Below are positions 1 to 9,220 of a stretch of 64,000 nt of DNA, piece by piece. Where the stretch lies: assembly GCF_017308015.1 (NCBI RefSeq), contig NZ_JAFKFW010000002.1:496001-560000 (forward strand), read 5' to 3'. Made by a program: the position numbers and the translations under genes. The notes beneath the pieces were generated by a model, which worked only from the letters and a program-made list of their open reading frames with translations, did no database searches and was not told the DNA's origin. Numbering within the stretch: position 1 is the stretch's first letter; each line of letters starts with the position of its first letter. Source of the DNA: Allobosea sp. (GTDB taxonomy: Bacteria > Pseudomonadota > Alphaproteobacteria > Rhizobiales > Beijerinckiaceae).

Positions 1-27
1 GATCGTCGGCGGCTTTTTCTACACGGC

Positions 28-46
28 GGCGCGTTCATTCCGCGCC
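28..46 (-). terminator. weak hairpin downstream of mucR
   Basis: GGCGCG and CGCGCC arms (28-33 and 41-46) flank a 7-nt loop just after the mucR stop. There is no adjacent T-run, so this may be only a GC-rich inverted repeat. Bases 1-57 hold nothing else I can call. Confidence 0.25.
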
Positions 47-57
47 GGGCCGATCAC

Positions 58-474
58 TCAGCGGCGCTTGCGGCGCTGCTGGCCCAGACCCATTTTCTTC
101 GCCAGTTGAGAGCGCGCCTCGGCATAGTTCGGCGCGACCATCGGATAGTCCGGCGGCAGGCCCCACTTCTCGCGATACTGCTCGGGCGACATGTTGTACT
201 GCGTGCGCAGGTGCCGCTTCAGCGACTTGAACTTCTTGCCGTCCTCAAGGCAGATCAGGAAATCGGCCGTGATCGACTTCTTGACTGGAATCGCCGGCTT
301 GGGAGCCTCGACCTGAACCACCGGTGCAGCGCCACCGATCACGCGGCTCAGCGCCGAGTGAACTTCGCTGATCAGAGCCGGCAGATCGGAGGCAGGCACG
401 GAATTGTTGGAGACATAAGCGGAAACGATATCCGCCGTCAGTTCGATGAAATCCGCTCCGTCGTTCTCGGTCAT
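58..474 (-). CDS. mucR: MucR/Ros family transcriptional regulator, zinc-site variant
   Basis: 138 aa. Ros/MucR proteins are DNA-binding regulators of exopolysaccharide, motility and cell-cycle genes in rhizobia, Brucella and Caulobacter. The C-terminal zinc-finger-like domain is clear ([15 protein letters not shown], residues 75-89, then [12 protein letters not shown]) and the tail is very basic (QQRRKRR). The start was set at the ATG at 474 because a GGAGAG ribosome site lies 8 nt upstream; a longer reading to 525 has no such support. Odd point: the finger keeps C75, D78 and H88, but the position of the second histidine is Q92 followed by Y93, so a normal C-D-H-H zinc site cannot form. Zinc-independent MucR homologues are known from Mesorhizobium. 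Family assignment is firm; the target genes are not visible. Confidence 0.92.
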   Translation of the reverse strand: MTENDGADFIELTADIVSAYVSNNSVPASDLPALISEVHSALSRVIGGAAPVVQVEAPKPAIPVKKSITADFLICLEDGKKFKSLKRHLRTQYNMSPEQYREKWGLPPDYPMVAPNYAEARSQLAKKMGLGQQRRKRR

Positions 475-803
475 GGCGATGTCTCTCCTTATCGTTCTTG
501 GTAGCGATTTGCGCTGATCGTCCACCGCCTCGTATCCGATAGCCTGATTAATATTACCAATAGTGGGTCAAGCACCATCGGCTCAGAATCGGACAACGCG
601 GACTGATCAAGATATGCGTTTATTCGATACCGTTTATTCGTGCAAGTCAGCAATTCCCAACAATTGATGAATGCAAAGCTCAACAATTCGCCGGCAGGAA
701 TTTGCGTTGAACTGAACGACGAAATCAAATCCGTAGCGTCCCCGCTATCTTGCAAGCTGTTGCCGCCACCTCTACCTGTCGGCTCCCAATGCCGGAGATC
801 GCC
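475..803. promoter_or_regulatory. divergent intergenic region between mucR and ptrB, AT-rich core
   Basis: 329 bases without a convincing gene. About 536-665 is markedly AT-rich against the surrounding GC-rich DNA, with TpA steps such as ATTAATATTACC. MucR proteins bind AT-rich sites with T-A steps and commonly repress their own gene, so this is the likely mucR promoter and autoregulatory region (inference). A GGAG ribosome site for ptrB is at 794-797. Confidence 0.4.
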
Positions 804-2975
804 ATGCGCCTGGATCAGAACTCTCGCTCCTCAAGCACTGCAGCAGGCCGGCGCCGCCGCGTGCCGGCTCCGCCGAGAGCCCAGATCCGCTCGACGGAAA
901 AACAGATCCACGGCGTCACGCTGCGCGACGACTATGACTGGTTGCGCGCCGCCAACTGGAAGGACGTCCTGCGCGAGCCCGACGTCCTCCCCGCCGATAT
1001 CCGCCGCTATCTCGAGGCCGAGAACGCCTATTGCAAGGCCCTGATGGGGCCGACCCGGGCGTTGCAGAAGGAGCTGGTCAAGGAGATGCGCGGGCGGATC
1101 AAGGAAGACGATTCGAGCGTACCGCAGCCCGATGGGCCGTTCCTGTACTATTCGCGCTACCGCAAAGGCGCGGAGCATCCCCTGATCTGCCGCAAGCCGC
1201 GCAGCAAGGCGGACGGAAGCGGACGGGCGGGCGAACAGATCATGCTCGATGCCGACGCACTGGCAGATGGCAAGGATTTCTTCGATCTCGGCGATGCAGA
1301 GCACAGTCCCGATCACCGTCTGCTCGCCTGGAGCGCCGACGAGGCCGGCTCGGAACTGCACACGATCCACGTCCGCGACCTGGAGACCGGCGGCGCCCTG
1401 CCGGACCTCGTCAAGGACACGACCGGCGAGATCATCTGGGCCCGCGACTCCCGCTCGTTCTTCTACGTCGCGCTCGATGACGACCATCGCCCGTCACGGG
1501 TGAAACGTCACCGGCTGGGAGAGCCCGCCGAGACTGACGAATTGCTGCACGACGAGGCCGATGCCGGCATGTTCGTCGATATCGACAAGACCCAGTCCGG
1601 CCGCTTCCTGCTGATCACGATCAGCGATCACGAGACCTCGGAAACGCGCATCCTCGATCTCGACCGGCCGGAGGCGCAGCCGATGCTCGTCGCGGCGCGC
1701 GATCCGGGGCGCCAGTACAGCATCGAACATCACGGCGATGTATTCGCGATCCTGACCAATGCGGACGGCGCCGAAGACTTCAAGATCGTCACGGCCCCCG
1801 TAGATGCGCCCGATCCGGCGAACTGGCGCGATCTGATCGCACACAAGCAGGGGCGCCTGATCCTCGACCATATCTGCCTGAAGGGGCGCCTGATCCGGCT
1901 GGAGCGCGAGGACGGACTGCCGCGCATCGTCATCCGCGATCTCTCCCAAGGCGCGGAGAGCAGCATCGCCTTCGACGAGGAGGCATACGGCCTCGGCATG
2001 GATGCGGGCTACGAATTCGAGACGAATACGCTGCGCTTCATCTACGCCTCGATGGCGAGGCCCGCCGAAACCTATGACTACGACCTCGACACCAGCGCGA
2101 GAACCTTGCTGAAGCGGCAAGAAGTGCCCTCCGGCCATGATCCGGCCAGCTACAAGGTACGCCGCATCTTCGCCACTGCATCGGACGGCGCGCGCGTGCC
2201 GATCTCGATCCTGCATCGGGCCGATCTCGTGCTCGATGGCAGCGCGCCCTGCCTGCTCTACGGGTACGGCTCCTACGGCTCTGCGATGTCGGCCTCGTTC
2301 CGCACGCGACCGCTCAGCCTGGTCGATCGCGGCTTCGTCTATGCGATCGCGCATGTGCGCGGGGGCACCGACAAGGGCTGGCGCTGGTATCTCGACGGCA
2401 AGCGCGAGAACAAGCGCAACACCTTCACCGATTTCATCGCCGTCGCGGAGGCGCTGGCCGATACCGGCTTCACCGGTCGCGGGCGCATCGTCGCCGAGGG
2501 CGGCAGCGCCGGCGGCATGCTGATGGGCGCGGCCGCCAACATGGCGCCGGAGCTCTTCGCCGGCATCGTCGCCGAAGTACCTTTCGTCGACGTGCTCAAT
2601 ACGATCCTGGACGACACCCTGCCGCTGACCCCACCGGAATGGCCGGAATGGGGCGACCCGATCCGGGATGCGAAGGCGTTCGAGACGATCCGCAGCTACT
2701 CGCCCTATGACAACGTCACAGCGCAAACTTATCCGCCGATCCTCGCCATGGCGGGGCTCACCGATCCGCGCGTGACCTACTGGGAACCGGCGAAATGGGT
2801 CGCGCGATTGCGCGCGACGATGACCGGCGGCGGGCCTGTGTTGCTGCACACCAATATGGAAGCCGGCCATGCCGGATCAGCCGGGCGCTTCGACTCGTTG
2901 AAGGAGACGGCGCTGGCCTACGCTTTCGCCATCCATACGGTCGGCGAGGGCTGGGATGCGGCAAAGGGCGACTGA
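804..2975 (+). CDS. ptrB: oligopeptidase B (S9A serine peptidase)
   Basis: 723 aa. Cytosolic serine peptidase that cleaves short peptides after Arg or Lys. An N-terminal beta-propeller (about residues 75-430) precedes an alpha/beta-hydrolase catalytic domain. The triad can be placed: S568 in GGSAGGMLMG, D654 in GLTDPRV and H689 in EAGHAG. The spacings of 86 and 35 residues match E. coli oligopeptidase B (S532, D617, H652). The acidic stretch LPLTPPEWPEWGDP is typical of the family. The start is the ATG with GGAG 6 nt upstream. The stop is immediately adjacent to that of the convergent gene at 2976. Confidence 0.93.
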   Translation: MRLDQNSRSSSTAAGRRRRVPAPPRAQIRSTEKQIHGVTLRDDYDWLRAANWKDVLREPDVLPADIRRYLEAENAYCKALMGPTRALQKELVKEMRGRIKEDDSSVPQPDGPFLYYSRYRKGAEHPLICRKPRSKADGSGRAGEQIMLDADALADGKDFFDLGDAEHSPDHRLLAWSADEAGSELHTIHVRDLETGGALPDLVKDTTGEIIWARDSRSFFYVALDDDHRPSRVKRHRLGEPAETDELLHDEADAGMFVDIDKTQSGRFLLITISDHETSETRILDLDRPEAQPMLVAARDPGRQYSIEHHGDVFAILTNADGAEDFKIVTAPVDAPDPANWRDLIAHKQGRLILDHICLKGRLIRLEREDGLPRIVIRDLSQGAESSIAFDEEAYGLGMDAGYEFETNTLRFIYASMARPAETYDYDLDTSARTLLKRQEVPSGHDPASYKVRRIFATASDGARVPISILHRADLVLDGSAPCLLYGYGSYGSAMSASFRTRPLSLVDRGFVYAIAHVRGGTDKGWRWYLDGKRENKRNTFTDFIAVAEALADTGFTGRGRIVAEGGSAGGMLMGAAANMAPELFAGIVAEVPFVDVLNTILDDTLPLTPPEWPEWGDPIRDAKAFETIRSYSPYDNVTAQTYPPILAMAGLTDPRVTYWEPAKWVARLRATMTGGGPVLLHTNMEAGHAGSAGRFDSLKETALAYAFAIHTVGEGWDAAKGD

Positions 2976-4403
2976 TCAGACGCCCAGCCGGCTCTTTTCG
3001 CTGGCTAGATAGACCTTGAGTTCATCCATCGAGGCGAAGCTGTATTCGCCGTCGGGCGTACGCGCCCGGATTGAGCCGTCGGCGAAGATAGTGAAATGTG
3101 CGTCGCCGACCTGATAGGCGCCGACGATGCCCTCGTCCGAAGCGGCGCGAGCCTCCGGGACGGCCGGCGCATCCTCGGCCGGCGGCTCGGCGGGTTCCGC
3201 CTGAACGGCCACCGGCTCCGCCTCCGGGCTCCCGGCATCCGGCCGTTCACCCTGATGCGGCGGCTCGGCGGCGCCGGCCATCGCCGCAGCCTCGGCCGCG
3301 TCGTTCACGGGCTCCCCCGGAGCGTCGAAGGCATGAGCCTCAGTGCGCGGCGGCCAGACCAGAGGCTCCGCTTCGGCGGCAGCCTGTTCCTCGGCCGGCG
3401 GCGTGTCGAGCCAGGGTTCACGGCGCGGCGACGCGCGATCCATCCAGGATTCCGCCGCAGCGAAAGGATCCGGCTCCGGGGAGAAGGATGGCTCGATGCG
3501 GCCGGCTCCGGGTTCCGGCTCGTTCAAATGCCCGGCAAGGCTCGCACGCAGGGCGCTGAACTCGTCGAGTTCGTCGTCTGTATGGATCCCAACCAATGTT
3601 TCCGCCGTCTCGTCATGCCGCGCCGGCTGTTCGTCTCCAACGTGCTCATCCGAGGCCTGATCGTCGACAGGCACCTGCCCGTCATGCTGTCTGAAGGCCC
3701 AATCCTCATCCGAAAGCCGTATTCTGGCCGGGGCGGGTTCGACCGGCTCATGCGCTTCGGCCTCGATCTCGGCCGGCATTTCAGCCGGCTTCTCAGACGG
3801 CGCCGATAGCTCTTCCGGTGGCGTCGAAAGCGCTTCGTCGAACATGTCGGGCAGCGGCTCGGCCGTTTCGACCGGGGCTGGAAAGGACTGCTGAGCGTCC
3901 TCGGGCTCATGCCCGGCAACCGGCTCCTGGTCCTCAAGGCTGCGCGTCACGAGCGCGCCGAACAGGTCCCTGTCCCCGGACGCGGGCGGCTCCTCGGCGG
4001 ATGCACCGGCCTTCTCATCGTCGGAAGACGGCAGCGCATGTGCAAGGGCACCCGTCGCCATTGCGCCGGCCACCGCACCGAGCGCAGCCGGAGCTGCCTT
4101 GTCCGAGAAGGACGGGAGTTCAGGCCGCACAGGCATGACCGGCTGCGGCTCCGTCGGCACAGCCGCCGGAACCGGCTCCTCCGGACGGAACGCCATTGCT
4201 TCGACCAGTGCGCGCCGGGTCGCCTTGACTTCCTTCAGGACCCAGGCAAGCGACAGCATGACCAGGCCGGCGCTGCTCGCGATCGAGCCGATGATGACCT
4301 GCGTGAAGCCGCGCTCAAGCACGAGATAGGGCCAGCCGTCATAGACAGCGTAGCCGCCTCCGCCTAACAAAAGCAGGCCCAGAACAGTAAAAATCGCGAT
4401 CAA
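2976..4403 (-). CDS. uncharacterised membrane-anchored protein with long acidic Pro/Glu/Ala-rich region
   Basis: 475 aa, TTG start supported by AAGGA 7 nt upstream. Two hydrophobic helices lie at the N-terminus (about residues 2-20 and 34-58). A basic segment (KEVKATRR) follows, then some 350 residues rich in Pro, Glu and Ala with low complexity, expected to be disordered and cytoplasmic. The last about 50 residues look folded (VGDAHFTIFADGSIRARTPD, then EYSFASMDELKVYLASEK). The layout is that of a membrane tether with a small C-terminal module. I do not recognise the family and propose no function. The gene is convergent with ptrB with no gap. Confidence 0.75.
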   Translation of the reverse strand: MIAIFTVLGLLLLGGGGYAVYDGWPYLVLERGFTQVIIGSIASSAGLVMLSLAWVLKEVKATRRALVEAMAFRPEEPVPAAVPTEPQPVMPVRPELPSFSDKAAPAALGAVAGAMATGALAHALPSSDDEKAGASAEEPPASGDRDLFGALVTRSLEDQEPVAGHEPEDAQQSFPAPVETAEPLPDMFDEALSTPPEELSAPSEKPAEMPAEIEAEAHEPVEPAPARIRLSDEDWAFRQHDGQVPVDDQASDEHVGDEQPARHDETAETLVGIHTDDELDEFSALRASLAGHLNEPEPGAGRIEPSFSPEPDPFAAAESWMDRASPRREPWLDTPPAEEQAAAEAEPLVWPPRTEAHAFDAPGEPVNDAAEAAAMAGAAEPPHQGERPDAGSPEAEPVAVQAEPAEPPAEDAPAVPEARAASDEGIVGAYQVGDAHFTIFADGSIRARTPDGEYSFASMDELKVYLASEKSRLGV

Positions 4404-4691
4404 TTCAGTATCCTTGGCAGGGCCGTGCCAGCGCTGGGCTGAGGCGACCGTCGCGTGATTATCTAACGTATTGAATAAGGGAGAGTTTCCAATCCAGGCC
4501 GCTTAGAGCGAGAAATCTGGCGCGATTGTGGCGACCTGTCGAGAAGACATATGCTTTTCGCAGCCGGAGCGGTTGTCGACCGGCGCGGAGACGCTTAACT
4601 ATCGCAGGGAATGACAGGGCCGCCACGGCCCCGCCTGCCCCGGGCAGGCCATTCTCATTTCAAGCGATTTCACAGCCCGAGGAGAGGCCTG

Positions 4692-5288
4692 ATGTCCTTT
4701 ACCCTTCCCGATCTTCCCTACGCGCATGATGCGCTCCAGCCCTTCATGTCGAAGGAGACGCTCGAGTACCATCACGACAAGCACCATCTCGCCTACGTGA
4801 CCAACGGCAACAATGCCATCAAGGGCACGGAGTTCGAGGGCAAATCGCTGGAGGAGATCGTCAAGGGCTCCTACGGCAAGAACCCGGCCGTCTTCAACAA
4901 TGCCGGCCAGCATTACAACCACCTCCATTTCTGGAAGTGGATGAAGCCGAATGGCGGCGGCAAGATTCCGGGCGCGCTCGAGAAGGCGATCGTCGACTCG
5001 TTCGGCTCGGTCGACAAGTTCAAGGAAGACTTCGTCGCCGCCGGCGTCGGCCAGTTCGGCTCGGGCTGGGCCTGGCTCGAGGTCAAGGGCGGCAAGCTCG
5101 CCGTCAGCAAGACCCCGAACGGCGAGAGCCCGCTCGTCCATGGCGCCACACCGATCCTGGGCGTCGACGTCTGGGAGCACTCCTACTACATCGACTACCG
5201 CAACCGTCGCCCCGACTATCTCAAGGCCTTCCTGGAGAGCCTGGTTAACTGGGACTACGTGGCCGAACGCTTCGACGCCGCCAAGTAA
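4692..5288 (+). CDS. sodB: iron superoxide dismutase
   Basis: 198 aa, the normal length. Converts superoxide to oxygen and hydrogen peroxide in the cytoplasm. Metal ligands by comparison with E. coli SodB are H27, H77, D159 and H163 (DVWEHSYYIDYRN). Q73 in FNNAGQHYNH sits where Fe-type enzymes carry their active-site glutamine, favouring an iron or cambialistic enzyme over a Mn-type one. The start was chosen at 4692 for the AGGAGAGG site 4-5 nt upstream. The 288 bases before it hold the promoter region but no recognisable operator. A strong terminator follows, so it is probably monocistronic. Confidence 0.96.
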   Translation: MSFTLPDLPYAHDALQPFMSKETLEYHHDKHHLAYVTNGNNAIKGTEFEGKSLEEIVKGSYGKNPAVFNNAGQHYNHLHFWKWMKPNGGGKIPGALEKAIVDSFGSVDKFKEDFVAAGVGQFGSGWAWLEVKGGKLAVSKTPNGESPLVHGATPILGVDVWEHSYYIDYRNRRPDYLKAFLESLVNWDYVAERFDAAK

Positions 5289-5310
5289 TCGACCGATAGT
5301 GGATACGAAA

Positions 5311-5335
5311 ACGGGGCCTCACGGCCCCGTTTTTT
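5311..5335 (+). terminator. Rho-independent terminator of sodB
   Basis: 8-bp stem ACGGGGCC/GGCCCCGT with a 4-nt loop, followed by six T residues. Confidence 0.9.
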
Positions 5336-5356
5336 ATTGTCTCGTCCGTGGCTCCC

Positions 5357-7054
5357 TCAGGCGGCGACGTTGCGGAGAAACTGGTCGACGGTCGAATCCA
5401 GACGCTGCGCCTGACCTGCGACCTCGCCAGCCGCGCCACGCACCTGCTCGGCCGAACGACCGGTTTCCTCGACGCTGTCGGCCAGCACGCTGAGGTCGCT
5501 CGATACCGAGAGGGCCGAGGTGCTCGCCATGGCAACGCCGCTGGCAATCTCGCCGGTCGCGATGGCCTGCTGCTCGATCGAGGCGGCGACCGAGTTCGCA
5601 AATTTCTCGATGGCGTTCATGCGCTCGGCGATATTCTGGATGGAGCCGACGACCTGGCCGGTCGCTCCCTGGATCGCGGCGACCTGCGCCACGATCCGGT
5701 CGGTCGCGTCAGCGGTCTGGGCCGCCAGAGATTTGACCTCCGAGGCCACGACCGCGAAGCCGCGGCCCGCCTCGCCCGCACGCGCCGCCTCGATGGTGGC
5801 GTTGAGGGCGAGCAGATTGGTCTGGGAGGCGATGTCGCGGATCAGATTGACGACCTCCCCGATGGCGCGGGCTGTCTCGTCGAGCGCCTGCACGGAACCC
5901 GCCGTATCGCGCGAGACGGAGGCAGCCTCGACGATCTCGGTGCGGACGCGGCGGACCTGGAACTCGACCTCGCGAATGGCCGCCCCCATCTCTTCGGCAG
6001 CCTGCGCGGCATTCTCGACGTTGCCCGACGCGCCATGGGCATTGTCGGCGGCACGCGCTGCGCGCTCGGAGGATTCGGCGGCGACGTGGGCAAGTCCGTC
6101 GGAGGCCTCACGCATGCGCTCGGCATTGCTCTTGAACGCTTCCAGCGCGAGACCAACCTCGGAGCGGAACAGGGTGATCGCATGGTCGACGCTCTGCTGG
6201 CGCGAGCGCCGCTCGATCTCGGCCACGCTCTGCTTCTCCTCCAGGGTCGCACGCTCGGCGAGGCGGACCTTGAGGACGCTGAGCGCGCGAGCGATCGCAC
6301 CGATCTCATCGCTCCGGTCCAATGCGTCGATCGGCGTCGAGAGATTGCCATCGGAGATGCTGACGATCGCCTTGGTCATACTGCGCAGCGGCCGCATCGC
6401 CCGCGACAGCGAGAACCAGAGCACCGGACCGAGCACGAGCAGGATGAGCAGGCCGAACCCCATGGTCACGAACTGCTCCCAGGCGGCGCGCGCCACCAGG
6501 CGCGACTTGTCGAAGCGCAGCGCGACATAGCCGATCTGCGAATGCTGGGTGCCGACGCGCACGGCATGGAGCTTCGTCAGGTAAGTATCGTCCTCGATAT
6601 CGATCTCGGTCCGGCTCTCCAGCGCCTTCCAGGGCTGTTCGCCGATCGCGGCGGCCAGCCAACGCGGTGTCAGCGACAGGCGGGCTTCCATGGTACGCCC
6701 CGCAGAGGCCAGAGCGACGATATCATCCCCGACGATGCCCGCATCGAAATCGGGGTCGCGTTCCAGCGAAGCGAGAATGGACCCTAGCGTACTGTTGTCC
6801 CGCGACAGGATCAGGGACGGCGCGGCGTTGACCACCATCAAGGTCAGTGCCGTGACCCTCTGATCGAGATCGGCACGTGTGCGGGCGTCATTGTAACGGG
6901 CGACCGCCAGCACCACCAAGATGATCGCGACAGCAACGATCGCGACTGCGGCCATGGCGATCTGCCGGCTGAGCGAGCCCAGGCCCTGCCCGCCCGGCTG
7001 CGCCGGCTCTCCCGCCCCGGCGGCGCGCCTGAACACCCTCATCGAGCCGATCAT
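5357..7054 (-). CDS. methyl-accepting chemotaxis protein
   Basis: About 565 aa. Inner-membrane chemoreceptor: TM1 at about residues 32-54, an external sensing domain of about 140 residues, TM2 at about 195-216, a HAMP linker, then a long coiled-coil signalling domain. The conserved hairpin tip is seen as [20 protein letters not shown], which contacts CheA and CheW. The periplasmic region is not one I can assign to a ligand-binding family. No other chemotaxis gene is nearby. The start is uncertain: ATGs at 7054 and 7042 and a GTG at 7108 are possible and none has an ideal ribosome site. Confidence 0.93.
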   Translation of the reverse strand: MIGSMRVFRRAAGAGEPAQPGGQGLGSLSRQIAMAAVAIVAVAIILVVLAVARYNDARTRADLDQRVTALTLMVVNAAPSLILSRDNSTLGSILASLERDPDFDAGIVGDDIVALASAGRTMEARLSLTPRWLAAAIGEQPWKALESRTEIDIEDDTYLTKLHAVRVGTQHSQIGYVALRFDKSRLVARAAWEQFVTMGFGLLILLVLGPVLWFSLSRAMRPLRSMTKAIVSISDGNLSTPIDALDRSDEIGAIARALSVLKVRLAERATLEEKQSVAEIERRSRQQSVDHAITLFRSEVGLALEAFKSNAERMREASDGLAHVAAESSERAARAADNAHGASGNVENAAQAAEEMGAAIREVEFQVRRVRTEIVEAASVSRDTAGSVQALDETARAIGEVVNLIRDIASQTNLLALNATIEAARAGEAGRGFAVVASEVKSLAAQTADATDRIVAQVAAIQGATGQVVGSIQNIAERMNAIEKFANSVAASIEQQAIATGEIASGVAMASTSALSVSSDLSVLADSVEETGRSAEQVRGAAGEVAGQAQRLDSTVDQFLRNVAA

Positions 7055-7154
7055 CTCCGAAACCGGCGCATGCTTCTGCAAGGAGCGGCGCCTCCAATTC
7101 GCCGCCACAATGACCGAATCCGGTAAACAAATCGCTTGCGGTAGCCGCTCGCGC

Positions 7155-7988
7155 TCAGCCTTCCAACGCGCCGAAACGGCTCAGCGGCAAGCCTCGCGGC
7201 GGCACGAAGGTAGCGATCGCGGCGTGCTCGACGGGGCGCGACGCGACAACGGGATCGAGCGTGGCGAGTTCGTCATCGAGGAAGCCCGGATGGCACATCA
7301 CGAGATGGCATGGCCCCGGCGCGATCAGGAAGCTGGTCAGGTCAGCAGCGAAATCCCGCTGCGGATCGAACGGCGCCACACCGGAAAAGCCGCGGTTGAC
7401 GCGCAGGCCCCGCTTCAGCGCCGCACTGCGGAAGCCGGTGGCGAGGCCCGCGATGACCAAGGCCTTGCCGACAGCCACGCCCCGCGCGCGAATCGCGGAA
7501 AGACGATCCGCCGGATCGCGCACATAAAGAGAGCCTGCCGGATAGCGCCGGGCCAAGGTATCGAGCAGCACGTGCCGCACGCCGGGCAGCACATGCACGT
7601 GCTGGTGACCATCGACGAAATCCGGCGACCGGCCGAGAGCATCCTCGAAGGCGTCGAGCTGGCGCACGATCTCCACCGCGATATCCGCACGCGCCGCGGG
7701 GGAAACCGCGGCGGCACGCGCAACCGCCTTCAAGCCCGGGAGGGCACCGGCGGGAGCAAGCCGCGGCATGGCCGAAAGCGGCGCGGCACAGGTCAGGTTG
7801 AGATGCAGCCCGAGATCGGCCCTGCCGGCGAAGGCGCCGAGCTCCGGTGCCAGCCGGCGCCAGTGCGGACGATTGGTCATCGCGCCCGTTGCGGTGAGTT
7901 TGCCGCGCTCGAGAAGGTCCAGGATCGCGCGGCTGACGCCGTCCGTCAGGGCGAAATCATCGGCGCACAGGATGAAGCCCTTCGCCAT
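7155..7988 (-). CDS. YdjC/ChbG/HpnK-type carbohydrate deacetylase
   Basis: 277 aa. YdjC-family metal-dependent N-deacetylases remove acetyl groups from amino sugars, including lipid-linked ones. Active-site features seen: FILCADDF with D10/D11, GLHLN with H62, and [11 protein letters not shown] with H128/H130/H132, which together should hold the catalytic Asp and the metal. The gene is divergent from a polyprenyl-phosphate-type GT2 (8180-9211). The same enzyme pair, NaxD and FlmF2, makes deacetylated amino-sugar donors for lipid A in Francisella, so a role in envelope glycolipid modification is plausible (inference). Alternatives are hopanoid-linked HpnK or a diacetylchitobiose deacetylase; no hopanoid or chitin genes are nearby. 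Confidence 0.85.
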   Translation of the reverse strand: MAKGFILCADDFALTDGVSRAILDLLERGKLTATGAMTNRPHWRRLAPELGAFAGRADLGLHLNLTCAAPLSAMPRLAPAGALPGLKAVARAAAVSPAARADIAVEIVRQLDAFEDALGRSPDFVDGHQHVHVLPGVRHVLLDTLARRYPAGSLYVRDPADRLSAIRARGVAVGKALVIAGLATGFRSAALKRGLRVNRGFSGVAPFDPQRDFAADLTSFLIAPGPCHLVMCHPGFLDDELATLDPVVASRPVEHAAIATFVPPRGLPLSRFGALEG

Positions 7989-8179
7989 CGCGCGTGTCGT
8001 TCCTCGTTGACCCGGCTCGCGCTATAGCGCGACGCCTCGGCGATGGGAACGCGCGGCCATGAAGCCGCACGCTTTACCAGGGCCGTTTTGTCGCGCCGGG
8101 CTTGTCGCCCGGCAAGCTTTGCGGTTCTGTGCGTCGCGCATCGCTCCGAAGCGATGCGTATCAGGTCGAAAGGTCGTTC
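7989..8179. promoter_or_regulatory. divergent promoter region, deacetylase / GT2
   Basis: 191 bases between divergent genes. It must hold promoters for both directions, but I see no clear operator. AAAGG at 8169-8173 is the ribosome site for the GT2 GTG start. Confidence 0.35.
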
Positions 8180-9211
8180 GTGTCGGATATCGGGTCCCAG
8201 CCGGTTCAGCATGCGCCTCGGGCTTCGCACAGGCCCGAGCTTTCCGTTGTCGTGCCGGTGCATAATGAAGCCGACAATCTGCCCCGGCTCGTCGAACGCC
8301 TGCGGACGGCCCTGACCGGGGAAGTCGCCTCTTGGGAGGTCGTCTTCGTCGACGACGGCAGCGGCGACGGAACGCTGGCCGTGATCCGCGGCCTCAATGC
8401 GGCCGATCCCCGGATCAGTGCCGTTTCTTTCAGCCGCAATTTCGGCAAGGAGATCGCGATTGCGGCCGGGCTCGATCACGCACTGGGCGACGCCGTCGTC
8501 ATCATGGACGCCGATCTCCAGCACCCGCCGGAGACGATCCCCGCCTTCCTCGCCAAATGGCGCGAGGGCTATCTCAACGTCTACGGCCAGCGTACGGATC
8601 GCGCGGGCGAGACCCGGATGAAGCGCGGCTTCGCCAAGATATTCTATCGCATCTTCGGTTATTTCGGCGAAACGCCGCTGCCTGAAGGCGCCGGTGATTT
8701 CCGCCTGCTCGACCGCAAGGCCGTCGACGCGCTGCGGGCCCTGCCGGAGCGCGCGCGCTTCTCGAAGGGGCTCTATGCCTGGGTCGGCTTCCGCTCGGCA
8801 GGCGTGCCTTTCCATGTCGCGGAGCGCGAGCACGGCCAGTCCAAGTTCAAGTATCGCAAGCTGTTCTCCTTCGCCTTCGACGGCCTCTCGTCCTTCTCGA
8901 CCGTGCCGTTGAAGATCGCGACCTGGTCAGGAGCCATCATCGCCGTCATCGCAACGTTCTCGGCGCTCTACTTCATGCTGCGGACGCTGCTCTTCGGCAC
9001 CGACCTGCCCGGCTTCCCGTCGCTGATCGTCTCGATCATGTTCTTCTCCGGCATCCAGCTCGTCTCACTCGGCATGATCGGTGAGTATGTCGGACGCATC
9101 TTCGCCGAGGTGAAGCGCCGGCCGCTTTACCTGATCGGCGAGCGCGTCGGCTTCGACGCCCGCACCGTCGACCACCCGCGCGGCGACGCCCTGCCGCCGC
9201 TGATCCGCTAG
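8180..9211 (+). CDS. family 2 glycosyltransferase, polyprenyl-phosphate sugar synthase type
   Basis: 343 aa. The GT-A domain has VVVPVHNEADN, VDDGSGDGT and the DAD metal site in MDADLQHPPE, followed by two C-terminal transmembrane helices (about residues 240-310). This is the layout of ArnC, GtrB and FlmF2 enzymes that load a sugar onto undecaprenyl phosphate at the inner membrane. The GTG at 8180 was chosen because AAAGG lies 6 nt upstream and the protein then begins shortly before the catalytic domain. It is divergent from a YdjC deacetylase and followed 9 bp later by murJ, so it may share a transcript with a lipid II flippase. The sugar is unknown. Confidence 0.88.
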   Translation: MSDIGSQPVQHAPRASHRPELSVVVPVHNEADNLPRLVERLRTALTGEVASWEVVFVDDGSGDGTLAVIRGLNAADPRISAVSFSRNFGKEIAIAAGLDHALGDAVVIMDADLQHPPETIPAFLAKWREGYLNVYGQRTDRAGETRMKRGFAKIFYRIFGYFGETPLPEGAGDFRLLDRKAVDALRALPERARFSKGLYAWVGFRSAGVPFHVAEREHGQSKFKYRKLFSFAFDGLSSFSTVPLKIATWSGAIIAVIATFSALYFMLRTLLFGTDLPGFPSLIVSIMFFSGIQLVSLGMIGEYVGRIFAEVKRRPLYLIGERVGFDARTVDHPRGDALPPLIR

Positions 9212-9220
9212 ACCGCGTCC

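Noticed and set aside
489-755. 88-codon minus-strand frame in the AT-rich mucR upstream region
   Set aside because: It overlaps the mucR promoter and 5' end, lacks a ribosome site and has no recognisable domain.
1494-2870. 458-codon open frame antisense to ptrB
   Set aside because: High GC makes antisense frames stop-poor; the protein is Arg/Ala/Gly-rich with no family signal, while ptrB on the other strand is certain. The same applies to long frames overlapping murJ (9811-11838) and antisense to the kinase (33299-35344).
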